DNA of 39,341 bases from Sporobacter termitidis. GTDB lineage: Bacteria > Bacillota > Clostridia > Oscillospirales > Oscillospiraceae. This document shows, in pieces, positions 22,707-32,003 of the stretch. The stretch lies in assembly GCA_029267955.1 (NCBI GenBank), contig JAJUHI010000003.1, positions 1-39,341 on the forward strand, read 5' to 3'. Under the pieces are notes generated by a model. It searched no databases. It was not told where the DNA came from and saw nothing but the letters and a program-made list of their open reading frames with translations. Each line of letters starts with the position of its first letter. The first letter of the stretch is position 1. Both the position numbers and the translations under genes were made by a program.

Positions 22707-24296
22707 ATGAGCAAGGGAACATTTTACATCACAACGCCCATCTATTATCCCTCCGACAAGCTTCATATCGGGCACACCTACTGCACGGTGGCCACCGACG
22801 CCATGGCGAGGTACAAGCGAATGCAGGGCTATGATGTCATGTTCCTCACGGGTACCGACGAGCACGGCCAGAAGATTGAGGAAAAGGCGAAGGCCGCGGG
22901 CGTGACGCCACAGGAGTTCGTGGACAACATCATCGAGGGCAAAGGCGGCATCCTGGACCTGTGGAAGCTCATGAACATCTCCTACGACCGGTTTATCCGC
23001 ACCACCGACGACTACCACGTGGCCGCCATCCAGCGGATATTCAAGGCCATGTACGACAAGGGCGATATCTACAAGGGCGCGTACAAGGGCCTGTACTGCA
23101 CCCCCTGCGAGTCCTTCTGGACCGAGAGCCAGCTGGTGGACGGCAAGTGCCCCGACTGCGGGCGGGAGGTCAGATACGCCGAGGAGGAGGCCTATTTCTT
23201 CCGCGCCTCCAAATATGCCGACCGGGTCCGGGAGCTGCTGCGGAGCGGTTTTCTGGAGCCCGCCTCCCGGGTCAACGAGATGATCAACAACTTTATCGAC
23301 TGTGAAGGCGGCCTGCAGGACCTCTGCGTGTCCCGCACCACCTTTACCTGGGGCGTGCCGGTGGACTTTGACCCCGGCCATGTGGTCTACGTCTGGCTGG
23401 ACGCGCTGTTTAATTATACGACGGCCCTGGGCTTTCAAAACGACAAATACAACGATTACGAAAAATACTGGCCCGCGGACGTGCATTTTGTGGGCAAGGA
23501 GATCGTGCGTTTTCACGCCATTTACTGGCCGGCTTTCCTCATGAGCATGGAGATGCCCCTGCCCAAAAAGGTTTACGGCCACGGGTGGCTCAACTTCCAC
23601 GGCATGAAGATGAGCAAGTCCATCGGCAACGTGGTGGACCCGGTGATTCTGGCCGACCGGTACGGGGTGGACGCCCTGCGGTATTTTCTCCTGCGCGACT
23701 TCCCCTTCGGCTCCGACGGCAACTTTACCAACGAGCTTTTGATCTCCCGGATCAACACGGACCTTGCCAACGACCTAGGCAATCTGGTGTCCCGGACGGT
23801 GGCCATGGTGATCAAATACTTCGGCGGCACGCTGCCGGAAGAGCGGACGGCCGACCCCATGGACGACGAGCTGATCTCCATGGCCGGCGCGCTGCGCGAC
23901 AAGTATGAGGCGCAGATGGAGAAGTATGCGTTCCAAAACGCCCTGACGGAAGTGTTCCGCGTCTCCTCCCGGGCAAACAAGTATATCGACGAGACGACCC
24001 CCTGGGTCCTGGCCAAGGACGAGGCCTTAAAGCCCCGTCTGGCCGCCGTCATGTACAATCTCCTGGAGACCATCCGCATCTGCGCCGTCCTCCTCAAGCC
24101 CTTCATGCCGGAAACCAGCGCGAAGATCGCCGCCCAGCTGAACGCCGGCGACGGCCTGATGACATGGGAGTCGGCCGCCGCCTTCGGCGAGCTGCCGAAA
24201 ACGGCATCGGTGACAAAAGGCGACGCCATCTTCCCGCGGATTGACATGGCCAAGGAGCTGGAGGCCCTGGCGGGCGCGGTGAAAACATCCGAATAA
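22707..24296 (+). CDS. metG: Methionine--tRNA ligase
   Basis: YYPSDKLHIGHTYCTV, CTPCESFWTESQLVDGKCPDCGREV zinc knuckle, KMSKSIGNV. Confidence 0.96.
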   Translation: MSKGTFYITTPIYYPSDKLHIGHTYCTVATDAMARYKRMQGYDVMFLTGTDEHGQKIEEKAKAAGVTPQEFVDNIIEGKGGILDLWKLMNISYDRFIRTTDDYHVAAIQRIFKAMYDKGDIYKGAYKGLYCTPCESFWTESQLVDGKCPDCGREVRYAEEEAYFFRASKYADRVRELLRSGFLEPASRVNEMINNFIDCEGGLQDLCVSRTTFTWGVPVDFDPGHVVYVWLDALFNYTTALGFQNDKYNDYEKYWPADVHFVGKEIVRFHAIYWPAFLMSMEMPLPKKVYGHGWLNFHGMKMSKSIGNVVDPVILADRYGVDALRYFLLRDFPFGSDGNFTNELLISRINTDLANDLGNLVSRTVAMVIKYFGGTLPEERTADPMDDELISMAGALRDKYEAQMEKYAFQNALTEVFRVSSRANKYIDETTPWVLAKDEALKPRLAAVMYNLLETIRICAVLLKPFMPETSAKIAAQLNAGDGLMTWESAAAFGELPKTASVTKGDAIFPRIDMAKELEALAGAVKTSE

Positions 24297-24304
24297 CCAG
24301 TATC

Positions 24305-24339
24305 AAAAAGGAGCGGACCTTGTTGTCCGCTCCTTTTTT
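24305..24339. terminator. Bidirectional intrinsic terminator
   Basis: AAAAAGGAGCGGAC-CTTGTT-GTCCGCTCCTTTTT, 14-bp perfect stem. Confidence 0.95.
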
Positions 24340-24388
24340 AACAAAGGGGAAGAACTTGTGTCTGCCCCTTAGGATATGTATACCATTA

Positions 24389-25153
24389 TTATTTTTCACG
24401 TTTTCGGTTCAGCTTTTCCCGCAGCTTGCATAGGGCCTCGTCGTAGCGGAGGGACCGGAGCTTGGGAAACGCCCGGAAAATCCGCATGTTCTGGATTCTG
24501 TCAAGACTAAAGAGCGTCCTGATCCGGTCGGAATAAAATTCGCTCTCCTCAAAGCTGTCCAGAAGGGAATTCTTGAATTCGCCGGCCCGGCGGGCATATT
24601 TGCCGAGAAAGCCGTTGAGCGCCAGCTGAATCTCGCTCAGGCGGCCGTTGAGGATAAACACGTGGCGCACCGTCAGCGACAGATCAATAAGCCCGTACAG
24701 GAGAATCAGCAGGACGAGCAGCGACTTGTAGCTGTCCGGGAACTGGTCCGTCAGGCTGCGGACGAAGGGGTGGATAAATTTCAGGTGCAGGACGGCCATC
24801 ACGCCGAACACGGACGAGGAGATGACGCTGATCCGGCCCTTGTAATTGAGCGGGAACATGGAGTAGTCCCACCATTTGGCCTGAAACAGCGTTTCCAGAA
24901 TCACGGCGGTCAGGTACTCCAGGGCCGTAGCCAGGACGACGGCCAGGAGGAATATGACGAGGATGCCCTCAAACCGCCCGGCCAGCAGCGAGAGGAACAG
25001 CAGCGCGCCGAAGCCGTAGATGGGGCAGAAGGGCCCGTTTAAAAAGCCCCGGTTGACAAAACGGCGCTCCTGGACCGTAAACAACGCCGTTTCCCACGCC
25101 CAGCCGATGAAGCTGTATATAAAAAACCACAGTATCCAATCCGTCAGATGCAT
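24389..25153 (-). CDS. Putative ABC transporter permease, CmpB-like integral membrane protein
   Basis: MHLTDWILWFFIYSFIGWAWETALFTVQERRFVNRGFLNGPFCPIYGFGALLF typical of the family; GGAG before ATG 25153. Confidence 0.82.
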   Translation of the reverse strand: MHLTDWILWFFIYSFIGWAWETALFTVQERRFVNRGFLNGPFCPIYGFGALLFLSLLAGRFEGILVIFLLAVVLATALEYLTAVILETLFQAKWWDYSMFPLNYKGRISVISSSVFGVMAVLHLKFIHPFVRSLTDQFPDSYKSLLVLLILLYGLIDLSLTVRHVFILNGRLSEIQLALNGFLGKYARRAGEFKNSLLDSFEESEFYSDRIRTLFSLDRIQNMRIFRAFPKLRSLRYDEALCKLREKLNRKREK

Positions 25154-25183
25154 ACAGTATCTCCGCAACAGAATTGTAAGGTC

Positions 25184-25219
25184 AAAAAAGCCGGAGATTT
25201 GATGGTATCTCCGGTTTTT
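25184..25219. terminator. Bidirectional intrinsic terminator
   Basis: AAAAAAGCCGGAGAT-N8-ATCTCCGGTTTTT. Confidence 0.9.
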
Positions 25220-25247
25220 ATAAACTGGGGCGCCGCGCCCCGGTTAC

Positions 25248-25757
25248 CTAACCGTTTAACAGGCTGTAAACCTGCTGCATCCGCTTGCTGCGCCGCAGCG
25301 GCAGCGCCTCCCTGACGCAGCAGAACTTGTCGACAAGGAGGACCACAAGGCTTTCCAGATGCTTTGGCAGGGCGGGGGTCAAGGGCCACATGTGCTTTCG
25401 GATCACGTCCTGCTCCTTTTTGTTGAGCGTAAAATGGCGGCTGGCGTTTATGGCCGCGATTTTCGGATGCCGGAAGCCGTGGAGGCCGCCGTAGGGGTTT
25501 TCCGTGTGCCAGTCGTACAGGAAAAAGTCGTGGAGCAGGCCGCCCCGGGCCGCGGAGCGGTAATCCAGGCCGAAGCGCCTGCAGATCAGATAGCTTTTAA
25601 AGGACACGTTCAGGCTGTGCTCCAGGCAGTCGACGCCCCGGTGCTGGTTGAACCGGCGCATGGACCGGACCGCGTCATGTTCTATCATATCTTTGACGCA
25701 GGCGTAATATTCCCTGTAAATGTCCGCCCCGGGCGGCGTTTTCGTTTTATCGCGCAT
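25248..25757 (-). CDS. HD domain protein
   Basis: CLEHSLNVSFKSYLICRRFGLDYRSAARGGLLHDFFLYDWH (H...HD) pattern. Confidence 0.85.
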   Translation of the reverse strand: MRDKTKTPPGADIYREYYACVKDMIEHDAVRSMRRFNQHRGVDCLEHSLNVSFKSYLICRRFGLDYRSAARGGLLHDFFLYDWHTENPYGGLHGFRHPKIAAINASRHFTLNKKEQDVIRKHMWPLTPALPKHLESLVVLLVDKFCCVREALPLRRSKRMQQVYSLLNG

Positions 25758-25876
25758 TTAACAGGCCTCCGGTCCCGACTGCTATAGGACCTAATATGCC
25801 ATAGTTCATAGCGTCTGTCAATAAAAGGCGCGGCTGCCGGTAACGGCTTACTATATGAAAAAAGCCTGCCCGGCGG

Positions 25877-26299
25877 TTAAGGGGCAAGCTTTCGGACGCC
25901 GGACAGCAGCCGCCGGGCCACAAGAAATTGCGGCTGCCGGAGGACGGCGGCGATTTGGCGGAGCTTCATTTTCCGGCGGCAGAACAGCAGGAGGACAAAC
26001 CGCTCGTCATAGGTCAGCCGGCAGAGGGCGTTATGAAGCGCCGTGTTCCCGCCGGCCGCCCTTGCGCCGGTTGCCTTGCCGTACCGATACAAAAACCGGA
26101 TGCCCAGGGCCTCGAGCTTTTCCATATCCGGCCCGGCCTTACCGCCGGAAGCCTTCTGATACGCCTTTGCAAACGCCGCCGCGGACGCCTCAAGAGCGTC
26201 TTTATCGTTGCCGAATATGTATAACGCCAGGCGGTAGAGCGCCCCGCCCGATGTCTCGCAGAGCTGATTCACCTGACAGCACAAAACGGGGTCTTCCAT
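25877..26299 (-). CDS. Degenerate sigma-70-family-like protein
   Basis: MEDPVLCCQ start with TAAGGA; GGALYRLALYIFGNDKDALEASAAAFAKAY (region-2-like), LTYDERFVLLLFCRRKMKLRQIAAVLRQPQFLVARRLLSGVRKL (region-4-like). Confidence 0.6.
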   Translation of the reverse strand: MEDPVLCCQVNQLCETSGGALYRLALYIFGNDKDALEASAAAFAKAYQKASGGKAGPDMEKLEALGIRFLYRYGKATGARAAGGNTALHNALCRLTYDERFVLLLFCRRKMKLRQIAAVLRQPQFLVARRLLSGVRKLAP

Positions 26300-26460
26300 A
26301 AAAGCATCCTTACCGACATCATTTTCCGGCCCTGCCCTTTGGCGGGCCATCTATATATTGATTGGGCACGACAGATTATTACAAAATTTTTATTGTCAAA
26401 AAAAGCTGAAAACACGGGGCGTTGCGGCGGGCGGCGCGCCCCGTAGTCCCGGCGCGGCGG

Positions 26461-26489
26461 TAGACAGGCGGGCGGGGTACCTATATAAT
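26461..26489 (+). promoter_or_regulatory. Strong putative promoter for the ECF sigma gene
   Basis: TAGACA - 17 nt - TATAAT. Confidence 0.7.
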
Positions 26490-26569
26490 ACGAAAAGGAT
26501 ATATCAGGAATTGATTGAAAGACGCATTTTTCGGACGTGCTGCGGCTTAACAAAACCGGGAGACTTTAC

Positions 26570-27067
26570 ATGCCGAATTTTGATCAATGGTTTGACAAGC
26601 TGTATATGGAAAACGCCCCCAGAATGGTCAAGCTGGCCGCGTATCTGCTCGGGGACCGGCAGGTCGCGGAGGAGCTGGTGCATGAGGCGTTTTTGATTCT
26701 GCTGTATAAGCGCGACCGGCTGGCGGACCACCCGAATCTGCCGGGCTGGCTGAGCCAGACCCTCAAAAACCTTGTGGCAGACGAGCTCAAGTCCGCCCGG
26801 CGCCGGCTTGAGCTGCCCTTAAATGAGGCCGCCGATGCCGGCGGGGAGGATACATACGAGCCGCCGCTGGAGGCGCTGCTCCCCCCGGGCCTGACGCCCA
26901 AGGAGCGGGAGATCCTCGTCTTATATTACGAGAAGCAGTTATCCTACGAGGAGATCGCGGCCCGGCTGAATATTACGGTCATCAATTGCAGGACCCGGCT
27001 TTTCCGGGCCAGGGCGCGTTATAAGCAGCTGAAAAATAACGATATGAAAATGACGCGGATGTTTTAA
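26570..27067 (+). CDS. ECF-type RNA polymerase sigma factor
   Basis: FDKLYMENAPRMVKLAAYLLGDRQVAEELVHEAFLILL; LTPKEREILVLYYEKQLSYEEIAARLNITVINCRTRLFRARARYK; ATG 26570 with GGGAG upstream. Confidence 0.9.
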   Translation: MPNFDQWFDKLYMENAPRMVKLAAYLLGDRQVAEELVHEAFLILLYKRDRLADHPNLPGWLSQTLKNLVADELKSARRRLELPLNEAADAGGEDTYEPPLEALLPPGLTPKEREILVLYYEKQLSYEEIAARLNITVINCRTRLFRARARYKQLKNNDMKMTRMF

Positions 27068-27118
27068 GCCTGTAATAAAACGCCGCGGTGAATCAATAGT
27101 CATAGGGGAGGTGGCGGG

Positions 27119-28006
27119 ATGTTAAAAAAACGGCTTGCTGAGAAAAGCGGTTATCCGGCGGATGCCGCGCGGCTTCATGAGCGGCTGAAGCACATGCCGC
27201 CGGAGGAGATTGCCGGGGAAATGGCCGATATATGGGAGGCCATGGGGGAAACCGATTTTGACCCCCGGCGGATTGACGCCTATCTGGCGGCGCTGGAGGA
27301 GAAAGACCCCAAAGCCGTTGATTTTAACGCGGAGGCGGCGCTTAAATCCTTCCGCGCACGGCACGCGGTGCTGTTTGAGCAGCTGGACGCCGGCGAAGAT
27401 GGCCGGAACCGGAAGATACGGCCGGCGCGGCGCCGGCGCTATGTGCGGCTGGCGGCGGCTTCGCTGGCGGTGGCGCTGGGCAGCATGATGACGGCGCAGG
27501 CCTTCGGCGTGGATGTGTTTGGCTTGATTGCCCGCTGGACGGATGAGACCTTCCGCTTTGACACGCTCGCCCAAAGCCAGGCGATAGATATACCGCCGCC
27601 CGCCGGGCCGGAGGAATACGCCAGCCTCCAGGAGGCGCTGGACGCTTATGAAATTACGGAAAAGGTCCTGCCCAAGTGGATGCCGGAGGGCTTCCGGCTG
27701 CTTGAAGTCAAGGTTACTCCCACGCCGAGATATGTAAGGTTCCACGCTGCGTACGAAAACGGGGAGAAATTCCTCTCCATCTCCGTCTGGCAGTATGGGT
27801 CGATCGAGGACGCAGCCAGCGTTATCTTTGAAAAGGACGATATGGAGGTCATCCATTACGAATACGCCGGCATTACCCATTATCTGATGTCGAACCTCGC
27901 GCAGAAGCGGGCCGTATGGGTAAGCGGCAACCTGATGGTCGACATTTCCGGCGACCTGACCCTCAGCGAGCTGGAAGAGATGGTCAGATCAATATATGAG
28001 GAGTAA
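27119..28006 (+). CDS. Anti-sigma-like membrane protein (DUF4367-like C-terminus)
   Basis: Follows the sigma gene; single TM (YVRLAAASLAVALGSMMTAQAFG); LPKWMPEGFRLLEVKVTPTP...YEYAGITHYLMSN...AVWVSGNLMVDISGDLTLSELEEMVRSIY. Confidence 0.75.
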   Translation: MLKKRLAEKSGYPADAARLHERLKHMPPEEIAGEMADIWEAMGETDFDPRRIDAYLAALEEKDPKAVDFNAEAALKSFRARHAVLFEQLDAGEDGRNRKIRPARRRRYVRLAAASLAVALGSMMTAQAFGVDVFGLIARWTDETFRFDTLAQSQAIDIPPPAGPEEYASLQEALDAYEITEKVLPKWMPEGFRLLEVKVTPTPRYVRFHAAYENGEKFLSISVWQYGSIEDAASVIFEKDDMEVIHYEYAGITHYLMSNLAQKRAVWVSGNLMVDISGDLTLSELEEMVRSIYEE

Positions 28007-28010
28007 AAAA

Positions 28011-28032
28011 CCCCGCGCCGAAAGGCGCGGGG
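28011..28032. terminator. Terminator between convergent genes
   Basis: CCCCGCGCC-GAAA-GGCGCGGGG with CCAGTTTTT on + and TTTTTTAC on -. Confidence 0.92.
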
Positions 28033-28049
28033 CCAGTTTTTCTGTTGTT

Positions 28050-30548
28050 TTATGCCGTTTCAATGGCGGCGGCCTTTTGCAGGCCCAGCTTGATGACGGC
28101 CTCCTCGCGCATTTTGTACTTGAGGATTTTGCCCGCGGCGTTCATGGGGAACTCCTCCACAAATTCGACGTAACTGGGCACCTTGTGCTTGGCCATGTTG
28201 GCGTGGACGAAGTCTTTGACCTCCTGGGCGGTCATGGTCTGGCCGTCCTTGAGGATAATGCAGGCCATCACCTCCTCGCCGTAAGATGCCGACGGCACGC
28301 CGATCACCTGCACGTCCCGGATCTTCGGGTGGGTGTACAAAAACTCCTCGATCTCCTTGGGGTAGATGTTCTCGCCGCCCCGGATGATCATGTCCTTCAG
28401 CCGCCCGGTGATGCGGAAGTTGCCCTCCGGCGTCCGGACGGCCAGGTCGCCCGTATGCAGCCAGCCGTCCTTGTCGATGGCGGCGGCGGTGGCGGCGGGC
28501 ATCTTGTAATAACCCTTCATGATGTTGTAGCCCCGGGCCACGAACTCGCCCGTCACGTTGTCCGGGAGGTCCCGGCCCGTCTCCGGGTCGACGATTTTGC
28601 ACTCGATCTGGGGCAGCGCCCGGCCCACCGTGCCGACGCGCACCTCCAGGGGGTCGTCCGTGGAGCTCATGGTGCAGCCGGGAGACGCCTCCGTCTGGCC
28701 GTAGACGATGGTAATCTCCGACATGTTCATCTTGTCAACCACGTCTCTCATGACGGAGATGGGGCAGGGGGAACCGGCCATGATGCCCGTGCGCATGTGC
28801 GCGAAATCGGCGGGATTGAAGTCCTTGTGTTCCAGCATGGCGATGAACATCGTCGGCACGCCGTGGAAGCACGTGATCCGCTCCTGCTTGATGCAGGCCA
28901 GGGCCGATTTGGGCGAGAAGTAGGGCAGCGGCGACATGGTGGCGCTGTGGGTCACGGCGGCCGTCATGGCCAGCACCATGCCGAAGCAGTGGAACATGGG
29001 CACGTGGATCATCATCCGGTCCGCGGTGGACAGGTCCATCCGGTCGCCGATGCACTTGCCGTTGTTGACGATATTGTAGTGGGTGAGCATGACGCCCTTC
29101 GGAAAGCCCGTGGTGCCGGAGGTGTACTGCATGTTGCACACGTCGTCGGGGTTGACCAGGGCCGCGCGCCGGTAGACCTCCTCCAGGGGCACCCTGGCGC
29201 CCAGCGCGAGGGCGTCGTCCCAGGTCAGGCAGCCCTTCTGGCGGGAGGAGACGGTGACGATGTGGCGCAGGAAGGGCAGGCGCTTGCAGTGGAGCGGCTT
29301 GTCGGCCGGCGTGTAGTCCAGCTCCGGGCACAGCTCCCTGATAATCGCCACATAATCGGAATCCCGGTAGCCGTCGATCATGACCAGCGTGTGCACGTCC
29401 GCCTGACGCAGCAGGTACTCCGCCTCCCGGATTTTGTACGCGGTGTTGACCGTCACAAGCACCGCGCCGATCTTCACCGCGGCCCAGAAGGTGATAAACC
29501 ACTGGGGCACGTTGGTGGCCCAGACCGCGACCTTGTCGCCGGCCTTGACGCCCAGCGCGATGAGGGCGCGGGCGAACCGGTCCACATCCTCCCGGAATTC
29601 GGCGTAGGTGCGCGTGTAGTCCAGCGTCGTATAGCGGAAGGCGACCTGGTCCGGGAACTCCTCCGTCACCCGGTCCAATAGCTGCGAAAAGGTCAGCTCG
29701 ATGAGCTCATCCTTGGGCCAGATAAACTTGCCGGTTTTGCGCTTGTTGGAAAAATATTTGTCGCCCTGCTCCCGGAGCCTGATAAACCGGCTGATGACGT
29801 TGACGTAGTGGGGCAGGACAATGTCCGGGTCGTCAAGGCCCGCCGCCGCTCCGTCATAATCCAGCGACAGGGCGCCGTTGTAATCGATGGACCGCAGGGC
29901 GGCCGCCATCTCAGCCACGGGGACGTCGCCGTCGCCGATGAGGCAGGGGCGGCGCGCGCCGTTAGCCTCCTCCGAATCGCCCACGCGGACGTGCTTGACA
30001 TAGGCGCCCAGGTTCGAGATGGTCTTGTCGGCCGATTCGTGCCCATAGATGTACGGGTGATGAATGTTCCAAAGGGCGGCCAGATGGTCGCAGGCGAAGC
30101 GGTCCAGCAGGCGGCACAGGGCGGCGGTGTCGGCGTAAATGCCCTTTGTCTCCAGCAAAAGCACGACGTCCTCCGACTCGGCCAGGGGGAGAAGCCCGGC
30201 GATGAGCGCGGCGGTCTGCTCCTCCGTATCGGGGCTGTCAAGGGGCAGGTCCAGGCAGACATAGGGCGCGTGCAGCGCGGACGCCAGCAATATGGCGTCG
30301 GCGCCGTCCTTTAAGGCGGCGGTCCTATGGGATTCTTCCACCGTCAGCGCGACGGCGACGCAGGAGACCACGAGCCGTCTGTCGCCCAGGCGGCGCAGGA
30401 ACTGCTGCCGCTGGCCGTCAAATATCCGCCGGGCCTCCGCCGCGTCATACCGCAGCTCAAGGGCGGAAAAGCCCATGCTTTCGGCCAGGTCGCAGTGTTC
30501 GCTCCAGGACAGGTCGGGCCAGTTGCCCGTACAGTAGGAGAGTTTCAT
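28050..30548 (-). CDS. Fusion protein: N-terminal sugar phosphate isomerase/epimerase-type TIM barrel + C-terminal AMP-dependent acyl-CoA synthetase
   Basis: Residues ~1-265 MKLSYCTGNWPDLSWSEHCDLAESMGFSALELRYD...LLLETKGIYADTAAL...ALWNIHHPYIYG...HVRVGD; then MQYTSGTTGFPKGVMLTHYNIVNN, YGQTEASPGC, GWLHTGDLAVRTPEGNFRITGRLKDMIIRGGENIYPKEIEEFL. Confidence 0.9.
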   Translation of the reverse strand: MKLSYCTGNWPDLSWSEHCDLAESMGFSALELRYDAAEARRIFDGQRQQFLRRLGDRRLVVSCVAVALTVEESHRTAALKDGADAILLASALHAPYVCLDLPLDSPDTEEQTAALIAGLLPLAESEDVVLLLETKGIYADTAALCRLLDRFACDHLAALWNIHHPYIYGHESADKTISNLGAYVKHVRVGDSEEANGARRPCLIGDGDVPVAEMAAALRSIDYNGALSLDYDGAAAGLDDPDIVLPHYVNVISRFIRLREQGDKYFSNKRKTGKFIWPKDELIELTFSQLLDRVTEEFPDQVAFRYTTLDYTRTYAEFREDVDRFARALIALGVKAGDKVAVWATNVPQWFITFWAAVKIGAVLVTVNTAYKIREAEYLLRQADVHTLVMIDGYRDSDYVAIIRELCPELDYTPADKPLHCKRLPFLRHIVTVSSRQKGCLTWDDALALGARVPLEEVYRRAALVNPDDVCNMQYTSGTTGFPKGVMLTHYNIVNNGKCIGDRMDLSTADRMMIHVPMFHCFGMVLAMTAAVTHSATMSPLPYFSPKSALACIKQERITCFHGVPTMFIAMLEHKDFNPADFAHMRTGIMAGSPCPISVMRDVVDKMNMSEITIVYGQTEASPGCTMSSTDDPLEVRVGTVGRALPQIECKIVDPETGRDLPDNVTGEFVARGYNIMKGYYKMPAATAAAIDKDGWLHTGDLAVRTPEGNFRITGRLKDMIIRGGENIYPKEIEEFLYTHPKIRDVQVIGVPSASYGEEVMACIILKDGQTMTAQEVKDFVHANMAKHKVPSYVEFVEEFPMNAAGKILKYKMREEAVIKLGLQKAAAIETA

Positions 30549-31978
30549 AGGCCTTGTTCCTCAAAGACGATCTTGTTGACGGCGGAGAGGTACGCCCGGA
30601 TGCTGGCGCCGACGATGTCGGTGGACAGCCCCCGGCCGGAATACAGCTTGCCCCCGTGGCGGAGCTTGACCAGCGCGTTGCCCATGGCCTCGTACCCCTC
30701 CGTCACGGCGTGAATCTGAAAATCGTCCAGCTCATATTGGCGGCCCAGCAGCTGCCCGATGGCCCGGAACGCCGCGTCGATGGGGCCGTCGCCGGCGGAT
30801 AAGGCCTGCAAGGGCTTACCGTCCTTCAAAACGCTGATAACGGCGGTGGCCGTGATGGCGCTGCCGCTGTTGATAACGTAATTGTCCAGAACGTAAGAGG
30901 GCGTCACCTGGCCGGCCGTCTCGGCGATCAGCGCCTCGATATCCCGGTCGTCAACCTTCTTGCGCCGGGCAATTTCCCGAATCTGCAGAAAAATTTCGTT
31001 CAAGTCCTCGGCGGAGACCTCATAGCCCAAATACTCGATTCTGGCTTTCAGCGCGTCAAAGTCGGCGTCCACGCCCAGAATTTCCAGGGCTTTGGCCGAA
31101 TCGGACGCGGCGCCGCTGTCGGAGTCGGCATAGGCGGAAAAGCGCCCGGCGCGGCCGCCGCCCGTCAGCGCGTCCAGCTGGCGGCAGGTCCGGTGCAGCG
31201 CCGTCACATTCACGCCGTGGGAAATGCCCAGCGCCTCGCCCCGCACCTTTAAAATCCCCAACAGCTGCTCCAGGGACAGCTGCGGGCTCCCGCCGAAGGC
31301 GACCTTGATCTGACGGACGCCCACCCCCAGAGCGGCGACCGCCGAGGCGGCGGCCAGCCCGAGGTTATCCCGCAGGTGCAGGGAGAGCGTCACGTTTTTC
31401 AGCGCCGGCACCTGCTCTGTGACGGCGGTCAGAAACGCGCAGATTTCGTCCGGCGTCTTCTCGCCGGTGGTGTCGCACAGCGTCACGGTCGAAACGCCCG
31501 CGTCGATGGCCGCGCTGATGACGGAACCTAAAAATTCCGGTTCGCTGCGGGTGGCGTCCTCGGCGGTAAACTCCACGTCCGGGCAGCGGGACACGCAGTA
31601 GCCGGCCAGGTCCCGCACCTGGTCGAGGACCGTGTCCGCCTTCAGCTTGTAAACGTACTCCATCTGGATGGTGGAGGTGGGGACGATGAGGTTCAGCCGG
31701 GGCTTTCTGGCCTTTACAAGGGCGGCGGCCGCCCGGTCCACCGAGTCCCTGCTCAGGGCGACGGGGACGCAGACGGTACAGTGCTCCAGCGTGGCCGACA
31801 GGGTCCGCACCAGGACGGCCTCGGCGGGCGCGTCGGACACAAAGCACGTTTCCAAAACGTCAATTCTCAGCTTTTCCAGGAGCTTTGCCATCTCGATCTT
31901 CTGCTTGAAGCCGAGACCGGAGGCAAACAGCTGTTCACTTTCGCGCAGGGAGATATCGGCGATTTTAACGTCTCTCAC
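30545..31978 (-). CDS. LeuA/HMGL-like family protein with alpha-isopropylmalate synthase regulatory domain; divergent active site
   Basis: ISLRESEQLFASGLGFKQKIEMAKLLEKLRIDVLE (cf. LRDGEQ), LSLHLRDNLGLAAAS (cf. HxHNDxGLA), C-terminal GDGPIDAAFRAIGQLLG...YELDDFQIHAVTEGYEAMGNALVKLRHGGKLYSGRGLSTDIVGASIRAYLSAVN. Confidence 0.85.
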   Translation of the reverse strand: MRDVKIADISLRESEQLFASGLGFKQKIEMAKLLEKLRIDVLETCFVSDAPAEAVLVRTLSATLEHCTVCVPVALSRDSVDRAAAALVKARKPRLNLIVPTSTIQMEYVYKLKADTVLDQVRDLAGYCVSRCPDVEFTAEDATRSEPEFLGSVISAAIDAGVSTVTLCDTTGEKTPDEICAFLTAVTEQVPALKNVTLSLHLRDNLGLAAASAVAALGVGVRQIKVAFGGSPQLSLEQLLGILKVRGEALGISHGVNVTALHRTCRQLDALTGGGRAGRFSAYADSDSGAASDSAKALEILGVDADFDALKARIEYLGYEVSAEDLNEIFLQIREIARRKKVDDRDIEALIAETAGQVTPSYVLDNYVINSGSAITATAVISVLKDGKPLQALSAGDGPIDAAFRAIGQLLGRQYELDDFQIHAVTEGYEAMGNALVKLRHGGKLYSGRGLSTDIVGASIRAYLSAVNKIVFEEQGL

Positions 31979-32003
31979 GATAGGACCTCCTGCCGGTTCC
32001 GGG

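Noticed and set aside
22467-23600. 377-aa minus-strand ORF opposite metG and its promoter region
   Set aside because: Overlaps conserved metG sequence on the other strand and low-quality intergenic sequence; no domain.
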